Program-made: the position numbers and the translations under genes
Part shown: one piece after another, positions 7,277 to 14,903 of the stretch
Layout of the letters: each line of letters begins with the position of its first letter
Numbering within the stretch: the stretch's first letter is position 1
The notes under the pieces: model-generated
Told to the model about the DNA's origin: nothing
The model's input: only the letters and a program-made list of their open reading frames with translations
The model's database searches: none
Origin: DATKZH01 sp964475955
GTDB taxonomy: Bacteria; Planctomycetota; Planctomycetia; Pirellulales; Thermoguttaceae
Reading direction: 5' to 3'
Length of the DNA: 19,026 nucleotides
Assembly (NCBI GenBank): GCA_964475955.1
Contig: CAYYZY010000155.1
Coordinates: 1 to 19,026 of the forward strand

Positions 7277-9997
7277 CTAATCTCCCATCCCTTCCAACTC
7301 GGCTTCCACCTCGGCGTCGGTCCGCGGCATGACCTTCCGATAGACCTCCGCCGGCCGCTTGAGCAGGCCGTCGACGGTCAGCAGGTCGCGCTCCACCCGG
7401 ATGCCGAACAGCCGCTCGTTCTCGCGGAGGTAGGGGAGGATCAGCCTCCAGTCGGCGTCCGAAAGCGGCCGGAAGGCCCCGGCGTTGAGCTGCTGCTCGA
7501 CGAGCGTATGGTGCGGGTCGCGCACGTAAATCGCCCCGCCCGAGGCGAGCGACAGCAGGTTGCTGCCCGGGTAGGGCTGGTCGAGCGGGACGACGTTCCC
7601 CTCTTCGTCGAACCGCAGGCCGTTGACGACGGCGAACCCGCCGCCGGCCAGCGGGTCGCCCGCCATGAACGACTCGGCCAGGAAGTCGAGCGCCGTGCCG
7701 TTGATCACGGCCTTGGGCCGTCCCACGGCGTTGATCATGGGCCGGCCGGCCGCGTTGCCCAGGACGAAGAACTCGCCGCCTTTGGCGCCGTAGAGGAACG
7801 TCTGGCCGACGTCGCCGTAGACGACCAGCTTCCCCCGCTTGGCGATCTGGCAGAGTTGGTCCTGGGCGCTGCCGTGGACGTAGCACTCCAGCCCGTCCAT
7901 CCCCGAGGCAAGGTAATCGCCCGGGTTGTCGTAGCAGTCGACGCGCAGCCCGTCGGTCGCCGGCCCGAACCCGGCGGCGTGGAACCGCGTGCCCCGCGTG
8001 TTGTAGTGGACGATGTGCCGCCAGCCGAGCCCGTAGGCGCGCACGGCCAGGGCGGCGTCGCACTCGGGGCCCTGGGGCTGGAAGCCTCGGGCGTCGACCA
8101 GCAGCGTGGTTTCGCGGCCCTCGGGGGGTCGAAGCTCGCCGCGCGTCGCCCAGGTGACGCGAACGTGCGTTCCGGAGGACGGTCGACCGCACGGCGGCTG
8201 GGCCTCGAAGACCCGCTCCAACCCACTGCGAAGGATCGCCAGCACGGAGCTTCGCTTCTTCTCGCCGGTCGGGTAGCGGCGATCGATTCCCAGGGTGAGC
8301 GCCTCGATCCCCAGCCCGGGGTTTTCGGCGGCAGTACGCTCGGCCACCCGGTCGACGAACCACCGCAAGCGATCGTAATCCATGACGTCGAGCCGATCGC
8401 GGAGGTGGCCGAACAGGGCCTCGGGGGCGTCTTGGGCCAGCGCGTCGTCGATCGCCTGGGCGTCGGCTCCCGGGTCAGCCGGGACGACGACGGGCGCGCC
8501 CAGATTGCAGTGTACCTGGCCCGGGACCGTGGCGACGGGCGAACCGAACTTATCGGCAACCCGCAACGTGAAAAAGGGGGCAGGCGCATTCTTCGTTCGG
8601 TCTCCATCCGTGGCCCCCGAGCCGGGCCGTGTGGCCGAAAAATGCTCCTGACCCCCTTTGCCGTTGGGCGACACGGTGAGCAGGAAGGCGCCGCCGTCGG
8701 TGTGGCTCCCGCCCCGGGCGTTCCAGTACCGGTCGGCCACGGGGGTGAACCAGCGGTCCTCGCTCGCCAGGCTGGCCAGCGTGGCGTCGATCGCCTGCTT
8801 CTCCGAGCAGACCAGCCCGATCGAGACCTCCCCTTCCTGGAGGGCGAAAACCTGGGGACGGAGCATCGCCGTGTCGGTGATGCCCACGAGCTGGAACTCG
8901 CCCGTCTCCGCGAGGCTTCGCGCGATGATGAAGAACCACGGGCCGTCGGGCGAGCCGTGGACGTGCGCTGCCTGGATCGGGCGGTAGACCCGCTGCTTTT
9001 CGAGCGGCAGCCGGTCGAAATCGAGTTCGGTGGTCGGCGCCAGCGCTTCGATGATGTACTCGACCGGGTACTTGTAGACGCGGCTCCACAGGTCGAACAA
9101 CAAGACCGAGACCTCCGTGTCGGTCAGGAATCGCGGGAACAGGTTCCGTCCGGCCAGGTACTCGCACACTGAGTGGTAGTTGGCGAAATCGCCGTTGTGT
9201 ACCAGCGCCTCGTTGAGCCCCACGAAGGGGTGCGCGCCGCCGGGATGCCACACGCGGCCCTTGGTCGGGTAGCGCTGGTGCGCGATCCAGACGTGCGCCC
9301 GGGTGTCGGGCATGCGGTAGTACTCGACGGCCGCCTCGGCGTAGCCCACGATCTTGAGCACCACCAGGTTCCGCGAGTGGGAGAGCACGAACGCCCGCTT
9401 GTCGCCCATCGACGCGTAGAACGCGTCGTTCAGCCGGATGGAGTTCTGGTAGACGAACTCGTCCTCCACCTCGCGCTGGGCCAGGTCGGCTAGGCCCTTC
9501 TCCTCGGCGAAACGCTGGAGCACGCCGGGCTTGACGCGGACGAAGTACCGGGCGACGTCGGGCGGGCGGGCCTCGAGCAGGGGCACGTCGCGGTAGTCGT
9601 CGACCGTGGGAATCAGGCCGCCCTGGTCGACGTCGAAATACGGTTCGATGCACTGCTTCTCCACGTCGCGCCGAGCCTCACCATCGAGCAGGGCGACCTG
9701 GAGGATGTAGTCCTCCTCGAGCACCTTCCGCGAGACGCCCAGGTCTTCGGCGACCATCCCGCAGGCGGCGATCCCGCCCCCCTTGCCGTTGCCGCGGTTG
9801 CGCATCTGGATCGAAGGCTCGTAGATGTGCCGCCCGCCCACGGGAATCGAACAGGCGAAGCCCGTCACGCCGCAGCCCCCCTCGGCCTCCACCGGCTGGC
9901 GGAACCACGGCCCCCGCGGGCGCAGGCCGGCGCGCGCCCGCCGGAACGCCTCGGCACGTGCGGATGCGGAACTGGCGGAAGACCGGTTGCTTTTCAT
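7277..9997 (-). CDS. Glutamate synthase glutaminase + GXGXG subunit (GltB1/GltB3 fusion)
   Basis: This 906-aa protein combines the class II glutamine amidotransferase domain and the GXGXG structural domain of glutamate synthase, which are separate proteins in the archaeal-type enzyme. The catalytic N-terminal nucleophile is Cys42 in GGCGVTGF, so a 41-residue propeptide must be cleaved. Other glutaminase features are RNRGNGKGGG (67-75), RYPTKGRVWHPGGAHPF (242-258), HNGDFANY (267-274) and TDTEV (292-296). The C-terminal third has glycine-rich beta-helix sequence (about 610-800). It would release ammonia from glutamine for the FMN-domain protein encoded just upstream. An in-frame palindromic repeat occupies residues 447-475. 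The start at 9997 leaves a plausible propeptide length. Related inverted repeats lie on both sides of the gene. Confidence 0.88.
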   Translation of the reverse strand: MKSNRSSASSASARAEAFRRARAGLRPRGPWFRQPVEAEGGCGVTGFACSIPVGGRHIYEPSIQMRNRGNGKGGGIAACGMVAEDLGVSRKVLEEDYILQVALLDGEARRDVEKQCIEPYFDVDQGGLIPTVDDYRDVPLLEARPPDVARYFVRVKPGVLQRFAEEKGLADLAQREVEDEFVYQNSIRLNDAFYASMGDKRAFVLSHSRNLVVLKIVGYAEAAVEYYRMPDTRAHVWIAHQRYPTKGRVWHPGGAHPFVGLNEALVHNGDFANYHSVCEYLAGRNLFPRFLTDTEVSVLLFDLWSRVYKYPVEYIIEALAPTTELDFDRLPLEKQRVYRPIQAAHVHGSPDGPWFFIIARSLAETGEFQLVGITDTAMLRPQVFALQEGEVSIGLVCSEKQAIDATLASLASEDRWFTPVADRYWNARGGSHTDGGAFLLTVSPNGKGGQEHFSATRPGSGATDGDRTKNAPAPFFTLRVADKFGSPVATVPGQVHCNLGAPVVVPADPGADAQAIDDALAQDAPEALFGHLRDRLDVMDYDRLRWFVDRVAERTAAENPGLGIEALTLGIDRRYPTGEKKRSSVLAILRSGLERVFEAQPPCGRPSSGTHVRVTWATRGELRPPEGRETTLLVDARGFQPQGPECDAALAVRAYGLGWRHIVHYNTRGTRFHAAGFGPATDGLRVDCYDNPGDYLASGMDGLECYVHGSAQDQLCQIAKRGKLVVYGDVGQTFLYGAKGGEFFVLGNAAGRPMINAVGRPKAVINGTALDFLAESFMAGDPLAGGGFAVVNGLRFDEEGNVVPLDQPYPGSNLLSLASGGAIYVRDPHHTLVEQQLNAGAFRPLSDADWRLILPYLRENERLFGIRVERDLLTVDGLLKRPAEVYRKVMPRTDAEVEAELEGMGD
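8573..8659. repeat. Palindromic repeat element inserted in frame inside the GltB1/3 gene
   Basis: The left arm 8573-8595 (AAAGGGGGCAGGCGCATTCT...) and right arm 8636-8659 (reverse complement AAAGGGGGTCAGGAGCATTT...) match at most of 23 positions, with a 40-base centre. The 29 codons it adds (GKGGQEHFSATRPGS through NAPAPFF) are low in conservation and sit in the linker after the glutaminase domain. Palindromes with GGGG(T)CAGG...CATTTT ends are familiar in bacterial spacers, so this looks like a dispersed element that landed in a coding frame. Confidence 0.75.
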
Positions 9998-10009
9998 CGA
10001 ATTCCGTCC

Positions 10010-10024
10010 ATCCTGTAATCCTGT
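10010..10024. repeat. Short direct repeat ATCCTGTA in the spacer upstream of the GltB1/3 gene
   Basis: ATCCTGT occurs at 10010-10016 and again at 10018-10024, separated by one A. It is the same type of short tandem spacer sequence as the ATCCTTC array between hdrC and hdrB. Confidence 0.6.
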
Positions 10025-10072
10025 CCCAACTCCCTCGACCTCCCCTCACTCCGCCGGTTCGTAGTCCAGGAC

Positions 10073-10145
10073 CCGTAGGGTGGGTGCTTGCACCCACGCG
10101 GAGATCACGTTCTTTGCGGCGTGCGTGCAAGCACGCACCCTACGG
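10073..10145. repeat. Long inverted-repeat element B (CCGTAGGGTGGGTGC family)
   Basis: Arms 10073-10099 and 10119-10145 are reverse complements at 25 of 27 positions with a 19-base centre. The two mismatches are paired within the arms: GTGGGTGC-TT-GCACCCAC on the left and GTGCGTGC-AA-GCACGCAC on the right, so each arm keeps a perfect hairpin of its own. The right arm contributes the last codon and TAG stop of the upstream gltB2 gene (10140-10142). Confidence 0.92.
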
Positions 10146-11699
10146 ATCTATTCCGTTGTTCTCGTAATCCAGGTGCATGAGCAGGTCGGTGCGCCCGCGG
10201 AGCGAGGCGACCGAATCGAGCCCCAGGCGGTAGAGCAGGTCGACGAGCATCTCCCGCCAGGCGTTGTACAGGTTCACCAGACGCTGCGTGGCCCACGCGA
10301 CGGAGATCATCGGCATCAATCCGGGATCGGTCGTGGTGATGCCCCGGGCACAGCCGCGCCCGCTCTCGCAGTTGCCGCAGCGGATGCAGCCCATCGCCAC
10401 CAGTTCGCTCGTGCCGACGACCACCCCGTCGGCCCCCAGGGCGATCGCCTTGACCATGTCGGCGGGCGTGCGGATGCCGCCGCTGGCGATCACCGTGATG
10501 CGGTCGCGGATGCCCTCGTCGACCAGGAACTGGTGCACGCGGCTGATCGCGTACTCGATCGGCATGGCGATGTTCTTCTTGGCGATGTTGGGCGCCGCGC
10601 CCGTGCCGCCGTAGCTGCCGTCGAGATGGACGATGTGCGCCCCGGCGTAGAACGAGCCGACGGCCACCATGTCGACGTCGACCGGCGTCGACACCTTGGC
10701 CGAAAGCAACGCCCGGGGGTTCACGTGCTCGATCCAGTCGAGGTGCTTGCGGTGATCCTCCACCGAATAGATGCTGTGGAACGGGAAGGGCGAGAAGAGC
10801 GACGTGCCCACCACCGCCTCGCGCATGGCGGCCACCGGCGGCGTGTTCTTGTCGCCCAAGAGGTGCCCTCCCAGGCCGGGCTTGGCCCCCTGGGCGTACT
10901 TGAACTCGACGATCCGCGCCCGCTGGATCGTCTCTTCGCGCACGCCGAACAGCCCCGTGGCCACCTGCGTGATCACGTGGTCCTTGTAGGGCAGCCACCG
11001 GTCGATGTACCCGCCCTCGCCCGTGCACGTGAACGTGTTCCACGCCTTGGCCGTTCGCGCGCGGCCCAGGAGCACGTGCGTGCTGGTCGAGCCGAACGAC
11101 ATGCCGCCGCCGTACCAGGGGACGTCGATCGTGATCTTCGGCCGGTGATCGTCGCGGCGGTTCAGCTCCAATTCGGTGCAGACGTCTTCCCGGCGAAGCC
11201 CCGCGGGGGGCGATTCGGGGAAACGGAACACCAGGCGGTCGAGCCCGCCGCCCGACGCGCCCGTCTCGCACTCCAGGTGCGCCGCCGGGGCGCGGCCCGT
11301 CTCGGCCATCTGCCAGGTGGCGGCCAGTAGGTCGGGCGTCCAGCGGAGGTCGCCGATCGTCTTGAAGGCCGGGTTCTCGGAAAGCGAGAGCGCGCCGGCC
11401 GGGCAGGCGTCGATGCAGGAGTCGCCGGTCGCCACGCAGTCGGGCCCGATGCAGCGATAGTCGAGCGGCGGCTGCAACAGCCGGTAACCCTCCGGACGCA
11501 CGTGGACCCCGTGGCGGCACGTCTGGGCGCACCGGCCGCAGGCGGCGCAATCCGACGACCGGTCCACGCGGAACTTGCCGATCTCGTTCCGGTACCGGGG
11601 AAGCGCGGGGCGCACCTGGCGCGAAACCTGCGCAAACTCGGGGTGCGAAGCGAACTCTTCGGCCGACTGCGGCCCGGGCCTGGAAATCGTCGATGCCAT
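10140..11699 (-). CDS. Archaeal-type glutamate synthase FMN-domain subunit with ferredoxin N-terminus (GltB2)
   Basis: This 519-aa protein is the catalytic FMN subunit of an archaeal-type glutamate synthase. It reductively joins ammonia to 2-oxoglutarate. The N-terminus carries ferredoxin-like cysteines (Cys51/54/57/61 and Cys83/88/95/99). The FMN barrel is intact: GGGMSFGSTS (197-206), CTGEGGY (225-231), PGLGGHLLGDKN (274-285), SAKVS (333-337), DGSYGGTGAAP (360-370) and ASGGIRTPADMVKAIALGAD (405-424). The [3Fe-4S]-type cysteines are Cys438, 441, 444 and 450. It starts one base after the stop of the preceding paralogue, with AGGT shortly upstream. The natural C-terminus may be altered, since element B supplies the final Pro codon and stop. 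Electrons could come from ferredoxin or directly from the Hdr/Nuo complex. Confidence 0.9.
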   Translation of the reverse strand: MASTISRPGPQSAEEFASHPEFAQVSRQVRPALPRYRNEIGKFRVDRSSDCAACGRCAQTCRHGVHVRPEGYRLLQPPLDYRCIGPDCVATGDSCIDACPAGALSLSENPAFKTIGDLRWTPDLLAATWQMAETGRAPAAHLECETGASGGGLDRLVFRFPESPPAGLRREDVCTELELNRRDDHRPKITIDVPWYGGGMSFGSTSTHVLLGRARTAKAWNTFTCTGEGGYIDRWLPYKDHVITQVATGLFGVREETIQRARIVEFKYAQGAKPGLGGHLLGDKNTPPVAAMREAVVGTSLFSPFPFHSIYSVEDHRKHLDWIEHVNPRALLSAKVSTPVDVDMVAVGSFYAGAHIVHLDGSYGGTGAAPNIAKKNIAMPIEYAISRVHQFLVDEGIRDRITVIASGGIRTPADMVKAIALGADGVVVGTSELVAMGCIRCGNCESGRGCARGITTTDPGLMPMISVAWATQRLVNLYNAWREMLVDLLYRLGLDSVASLRGRTDLLMHLDYENNGIDP

Positions 11700-11700
11700 G

Positions 11701-13176
11701 CTACCTGCCGTCGTTGCCGTGGGTTGCGTCGCCCGTCGGCGCGCCGGGGCTCTTCGCCGGGGCGGCCTGGGGCGCGGCTTCGCCCGGTGCCCTTCGCTTG
11801 CCGAAGAGCCGGCCGAACGTTTCGCGTTCCAGGTCGTCGAAGAACATCGAGCGTCCGGTTTCGCCCCGCAGGCGCCGCGCCTCGCGAAGCCCCATCGCGC
11901 CCATCAATTCGATCAATTGCTGGTGCCAGGCCCCCATCAGGTTCACGACGCGCCGGATGGCGTAGTGCGGCTCGACCTCGTCCAGCGCGATCGGGCAGAC
12001 CTCGTCGCGCTGGCACTCGCCGCAGAGCCGGCACTCCAAAGCCAGCCCGAGGGGAACGTCGATCGCCACCAGGTCGGCCCCGCAGATGATCGCCTTGGCC
12101 ACGTGCTCGGCCAGGGCGATCCCGCCGGAAGCGGCGATCGTGACCAGGTCGCGCGTGCCCCGCTCGACCAGCGCCCCGTGGACCTCGCGGAGCACGTCGC
12201 GCACCGGCCGCGGCCTCGACGTCGCCTGCTCGCGCCCGTGCGCATCGAACACGAGGTGGATCACCTCGGCCCCCCCGTCCACGAGCTCGAGCACCCGCTC
12301 GGTCACGCCCGGGCCGGCCGGCACGCGGATCGCCACGACCCGGTCGGCGTTCTCCTCCTTGAGCGACGCCCAAAGGTCCGCCGCGTCGGGCCGGTCGGCG
12401 ACCATCACCATGGCGGCCCCCGTCACCGCGTCGCGCGCGTCCGACGAAGGGTCTTCGAGCCACGGGACGATGCCTTCCCCGCCGACCAACGCCCCCGGCG
12501 CGAGGTCCGAATCGCGAACTACCGAGAAGAGCCCGATCTGGCCGGCCGCCCGGGCGATCGACGCGACCACCCGGCTTCGGCGCCAGCGGGGCGGCACCGC
12601 CTCGAACATCACCGGCATCGGGCTTTCCAGAAGCGGCGGGGGCGTAACGGCCAGCCGCCCCTCCTCGAAGCCGAGGTGGCCGAGCTTGCGCCCCACGTCG
12701 ACGCTCGTGTTGATGTATTCGCGCCCGTGGATCCCGTCGCGCGTCGGGCGCACGATCTCCGACATGTCGGTCCACATCGCGTCGAAGCCGCGCCCGGAAA
12801 ACGGCCCCCCGTAGCCGGCCCCCGAGACGGGAATGCGCCCCGTCTCCGCCTGGAACCACGTGGAAAGGACCACGTCGGGCGTGTAGTACGCGTCGCCCAG
12901 CCGCTCGTACTCGGGGTTCACCACCCGCGTCAGGATGCCCTTGGTGCAGTCCTGCACGCAGGTGAGGCAGCCCTTGCACTGGTAGATATAGTCGAGGTAG
13001 CCGGTCTCGTCGCGAAGCGCGTCGGCCTCGCTGCGGTAGAACCCGTACACGCAGGCCCGCTTCACGCAGTTGTGGCAGCCCGCGCAGTCCTCGCGCCAAT
13101 CGACGATCCCCAACTTGCCGACCGGGCGAACCCGGGGCGGAGCCGGCTCGGTGTGGATGTGGTACTTGGCAGGCAT
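11701..13176 (-). CDS. Degenerate GltB2-like FMN-domain paralogue with two [4Fe-4S] clusters
   Basis: This 491-aa protein is a paralogue of the next gene product, sharing the STWFQAETGR block (105-114; ATWQMAETGR in the partner) and the C-terminal barrel region ASGGIALAEHVAKAIICGAD (349-368). The N-terminus carries two clear cluster motifs, Cys31/34/37/42 and Cys67/70/73/77, and the C-terminus has Cys382/385/388/394 in the [3Fe-4S] position. The glutamate synthase catalytic motifs TGEGG and GGTGAAP are absent, and the central barrel is rewritten. Residues 118-160 (GAGYGGPFSGRGFD...YINTSVD) are clearly structured. It is likely an electron-transfer or scaffolding subunit, not a second catalytic one. 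The last 30 residues are an Ala/Pro-rich tail. It begins two bases after metF ends and ends one base before gltB2. Confidence 0.8.
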   Translation of the reverse strand: MPAKYHIHTEPAPPRVRPVGKLGIVDWREDCAGCHNCVKRACVYGFYRSEADALRDETGYLDYIYQCKGCLTCVQDCTKGILTRVVNPEYERLGDAYYTPDVVLSTWFQAETGRIPVSGAGYGGPFSGRGFDAMWTDMSEIVRPTRDGIHGREYINTSVDVGRKLGHLGFEEGRLAVTPPPLLESPMPVMFEAVPPRWRRSRVVASIARAAGQIGLFSVVRDSDLAPGALVGGEGIVPWLEDPSSDARDAVTGAAMVMVADRPDAADLWASLKEENADRVVAIRVPAGPGVTERVLELVDGGAEVIHLVFDAHGREQATSRPRPVRDVLREVHGALVERGTRDLVTIAASGGIALAEHVAKAIICGADLVAIDVPLGLALECRLCGECQRDEVCPIALDEVEPHYAIRRVVNLMGAWHQQLIELMGAMGLREARRLRGETGRSMFFDDLERETFGRLFGKRRAPGEAAPQAAPAKSPGAPTGDATHGNDGR

Positions 13177-13178
13177 GG

Positions 13179-14096
13179 CTAGTCGGCCCCCAGCCCCGAT
13201 TTCTCGATCAGCTCCAGCACCGCGTCGTCATCGCCCTCGGCGTAAAGCTGAAAGCCGGCGAGCCAACGCGTCTCCGCGAGGCGCCGGATCGTCTCCGCCG
13301 CCAGGTCGATCCCCGCCAAGCGCTGCGCCACCGGGCCGCCGGCCGCCGCAATCCGCTCGACCACGGCCTCCGGCACGCGGGGGTCGGGCCGGCTTCCGGC
13401 CACGGCACGCGCCTCCTCCTCGCTCCGCAAAATGCGGATGCCCGCCAAAATGGCGACCCGCTCGTCGAGCCCCCGCTCGGCTACGGCGCGCGACCAGCGA
13501 TCGAAGCGATCCAGGTCGAAAACCGGATCGGTGATGAGGAACCGGGCGCCGGCCGCCGCCTTCTTGGCGATACGCATCACCTGAAGCTCCAACGGGTCGG
13601 CGAACGGGCAGGCAACGCCGCCCAGGCACGCCGGGCCGCACCCGTTCAGTGCCTCCTCGCCCACCAGCCCCGCGCCGGTCGCCGGGTCGGCAAACGCCCG
13701 AATGAGCTGGACCGAGTCGACGTCGAACACGTTCTTCGACGCGGTGGCCCGCCCCAGCGTCTGGTGCGTCCCGCTGGTGCAAAGCAGGTTGCCGATTCCC
13801 AGCGCCCGGGCGCCCAGGTAATCGGAGATCAGGGCGATCCGGTTCCGGTCCCGCGTGACCACGTGCAGGATCGGCTCCACGCCCGCCCCCTTCACCAGCG
13901 ACGCGGCCACCAGCGCCGACATGCCGACCCGCTGGCGATTGTCGCTCACGCCCACCGCATGCACCCGGCCGGCGTAGCGCCGCGCCGCGTCGACCAGCGG
14001 GGCGGGGTCCGCCGTCGGCGGCGGCGCGACCTCCGCCACCAGGATCGGCTCGCCCGCCGCAATCCGCCGATCCAGCGACGTTCTCTCCTCGGCCAT
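13179..14096 (-). CDS. metF: Methylenetetrahydrofolate reductase (MetF family)
   Basis: This 305-aa flavoprotein has the usual bacterial MetF length and fold. It reduces 5,10-methylene-THF to 5-methyl-THF. The catalytic glutamate is in AEVAPP (Glu22). Other family blocks are DNRQRVGMS (52-60), HVVTRDRNRIAL (78-89), LGIGNLLCTSG (99-109), FDVDSVQLI (124-132) and FLITDPVFDLDRFDRW (186-201). Three cysteines (153, 157, 163) in NGCGPACLGGVACPFADP replace residues that are usually small in E. coli-type enzymes. Sharing a transcription unit with mvhD and hdrABC recalls acetogen MetF-MetV-HdrABC-MvhD complexes, although no MetV is visible here. The start ATG at 14096 gives a normal N-terminus. The next gene starts two bases after the stop. 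Confidence 0.92.
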   Translation of the reverse strand: MAEERTSLDRRIAAGEPILVAEVAPPPTADPAPLVDAARRYAGRVHAVGVSDNRQRVGMSALVAASLVKGAGVEPILHVVTRDRNRIALISDYLGARALGIGNLLCTSGTHQTLGRATASKNVFDVDSVQLIRAFADPATGAGLVGEEALNGCGPACLGGVACPFADPLELQVMRIAKKAAAGARFLITDPVFDLDRFDRWSRAVAERGLDERVAILAGIRILRSEEEARAVAGSRPDPRVPEAVVERIAAAGGPVAQRLAGIDLAAETIRRLAETRWLAGFQLYAEGDDDAVLELIEKSGLGAD

Positions 14097-14213
14097 CTTC
14101 GCGTGCCTTCGCGCTCTCGGTTGTCGGCCGTCCCCGGCGGATTCGTGCCCTGCAACGCGCCCCGGCCCTTTCGATTCCCAACGACCGCCCGCCGCTTGCC
14201 GGATGCGGCCGCC

Positions 14214-14651
14214 CTACGCTTCGACCGCTTCCTCTGCCCGGCCGCGCATGGGGGAAGGACCCAGCGAGCAAATCTCGCCGACCACCTCCCGCACCGCCTC
14301 GTGCAGCCGATCGGCCGTTTCGTCGGGCGCGCAGTGCAGGAGCCGGGCCCGTTCGGGTTCGAGCCCGATTTCGGCCAGCAGGCGGCGGATCGTGCCGATG
14401 CGGATCTCCGCCCGGTAGTTCCCCTGCGCCAACCGGCAGTGCCCCTTCGCGCAGGCGACCACGCACAGGCCGTGCGCCCCGCCCTCCAGGGCATGGAGCA
14501 GGTACTGGGCGTCCATCTTGCCGCTGCACGGGACCTCGCGCACCACCACGTGGGCGCCCTGCTGGCTCCACTGACGGGGCAAACGCCCGTCGCGCGCAAC
14601 GCTGTTCGTGCACAGGTAGACGACCACGTCGGGCGACACGGGCTCGGCCAT
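14214..14651 (-). CDS. mvhD: MvhD/FrhD-like hydrogenase iron-sulfur subunit
   Basis: This 145-aa protein matches the small MvhD family, which carries a [2Fe-2S] cluster and passes electrons into HdrA. Visible family features are VYLC (11-14), CSGKMDAQYLLHALEGGAHG (42-61), the VVACAKGHCRLAQGN stretch (64-78) and R-rich helix AEIRIGTIRRLL (81-92). The expected CxxC near the N-terminus reads CTNS, so its second cysteine is a serine; Cys42, Cys67 and Cys72 remain. The ATG at 14651 is preferred over a GTG two codons earlier, because the ribosome site GAAGGAG would overlap the GTG. It is the first gene of the minus-strand string and is separated from metF by 117 bp with no recognised feature. Confidence 0.88.
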   Translation of the reverse strand: MAEPVSPDVVVYLCTNSVARDGRLPRQWSQQGAHVVVREVPCSGKMDAQYLLHALEGGAHGLCVVACAKGHCRLAQGNYRAEIRIGTIRRLLAEIGLEPERARLLHCAPDETADRLHEAVREVVGEICSLGPSPMRGRAEEAVEA

Positions 14652-14656
14652 CCCCA

Positions 14657-14663
14657 CTCCTTC
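14657..14663 (-). promoter_or_regulatory. Ribosome binding site GAAGGAG for mvhD
   Basis: GAAGGAG on the minus strand is spaced five bases from the ATG at 14651. It decides against the GTG at 14657, which overlaps it. Confidence 0.75.
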
Positions 14664-14874
14664 GCACGCTGTCCTTCAACGCCCCTGGTCGCCCACCCCG
14701 CGAACGAGCCTCCTCTCGCGGAGCGAGAAGCAACGCCCGCGAGCGTACCGAATGCGCCGCTTCCCCGCAAACGGCGTCGTCTCCGCACGCGCGACGGGGA
14801 CGACCCGCGTCCCCCGCCGTCGAGCAAAGCACCGCGCTACCGCCCCCCCGCGACGCCGGCGACCCAAAGCGAGC

Positions 14875-14903
14875 ATTCTACTTCGCGTTTCAGTATAAGT
14901 AAA
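14875..14903 (-). promoter_or_regulatory. Candidate sigma70-type promoter of the mvhD-metF-glt-hdr-nuo string
   Basis: On the minus strand a -35 box TTTACT (14898-14903) and a -10 box TAGAAT (14875-14880) are 17 bases apart, inside the only AT-rich island upstream of mvhD. This predicts a leader of about 215 bases. A dyad GTTTCA (14887-14892) / TGAAAC (14933-14938) overlaps the spacer and upstream side and could be an operator. Motif match only. Confidence 0.45.

Noticed and set aside
14652..14657. GTG start for mvhD two codons upstream
   Set aside because: The Shine-Dalgarno GAAGGAG would overlap the GTG; it is correctly spaced for the ATG at 14651.
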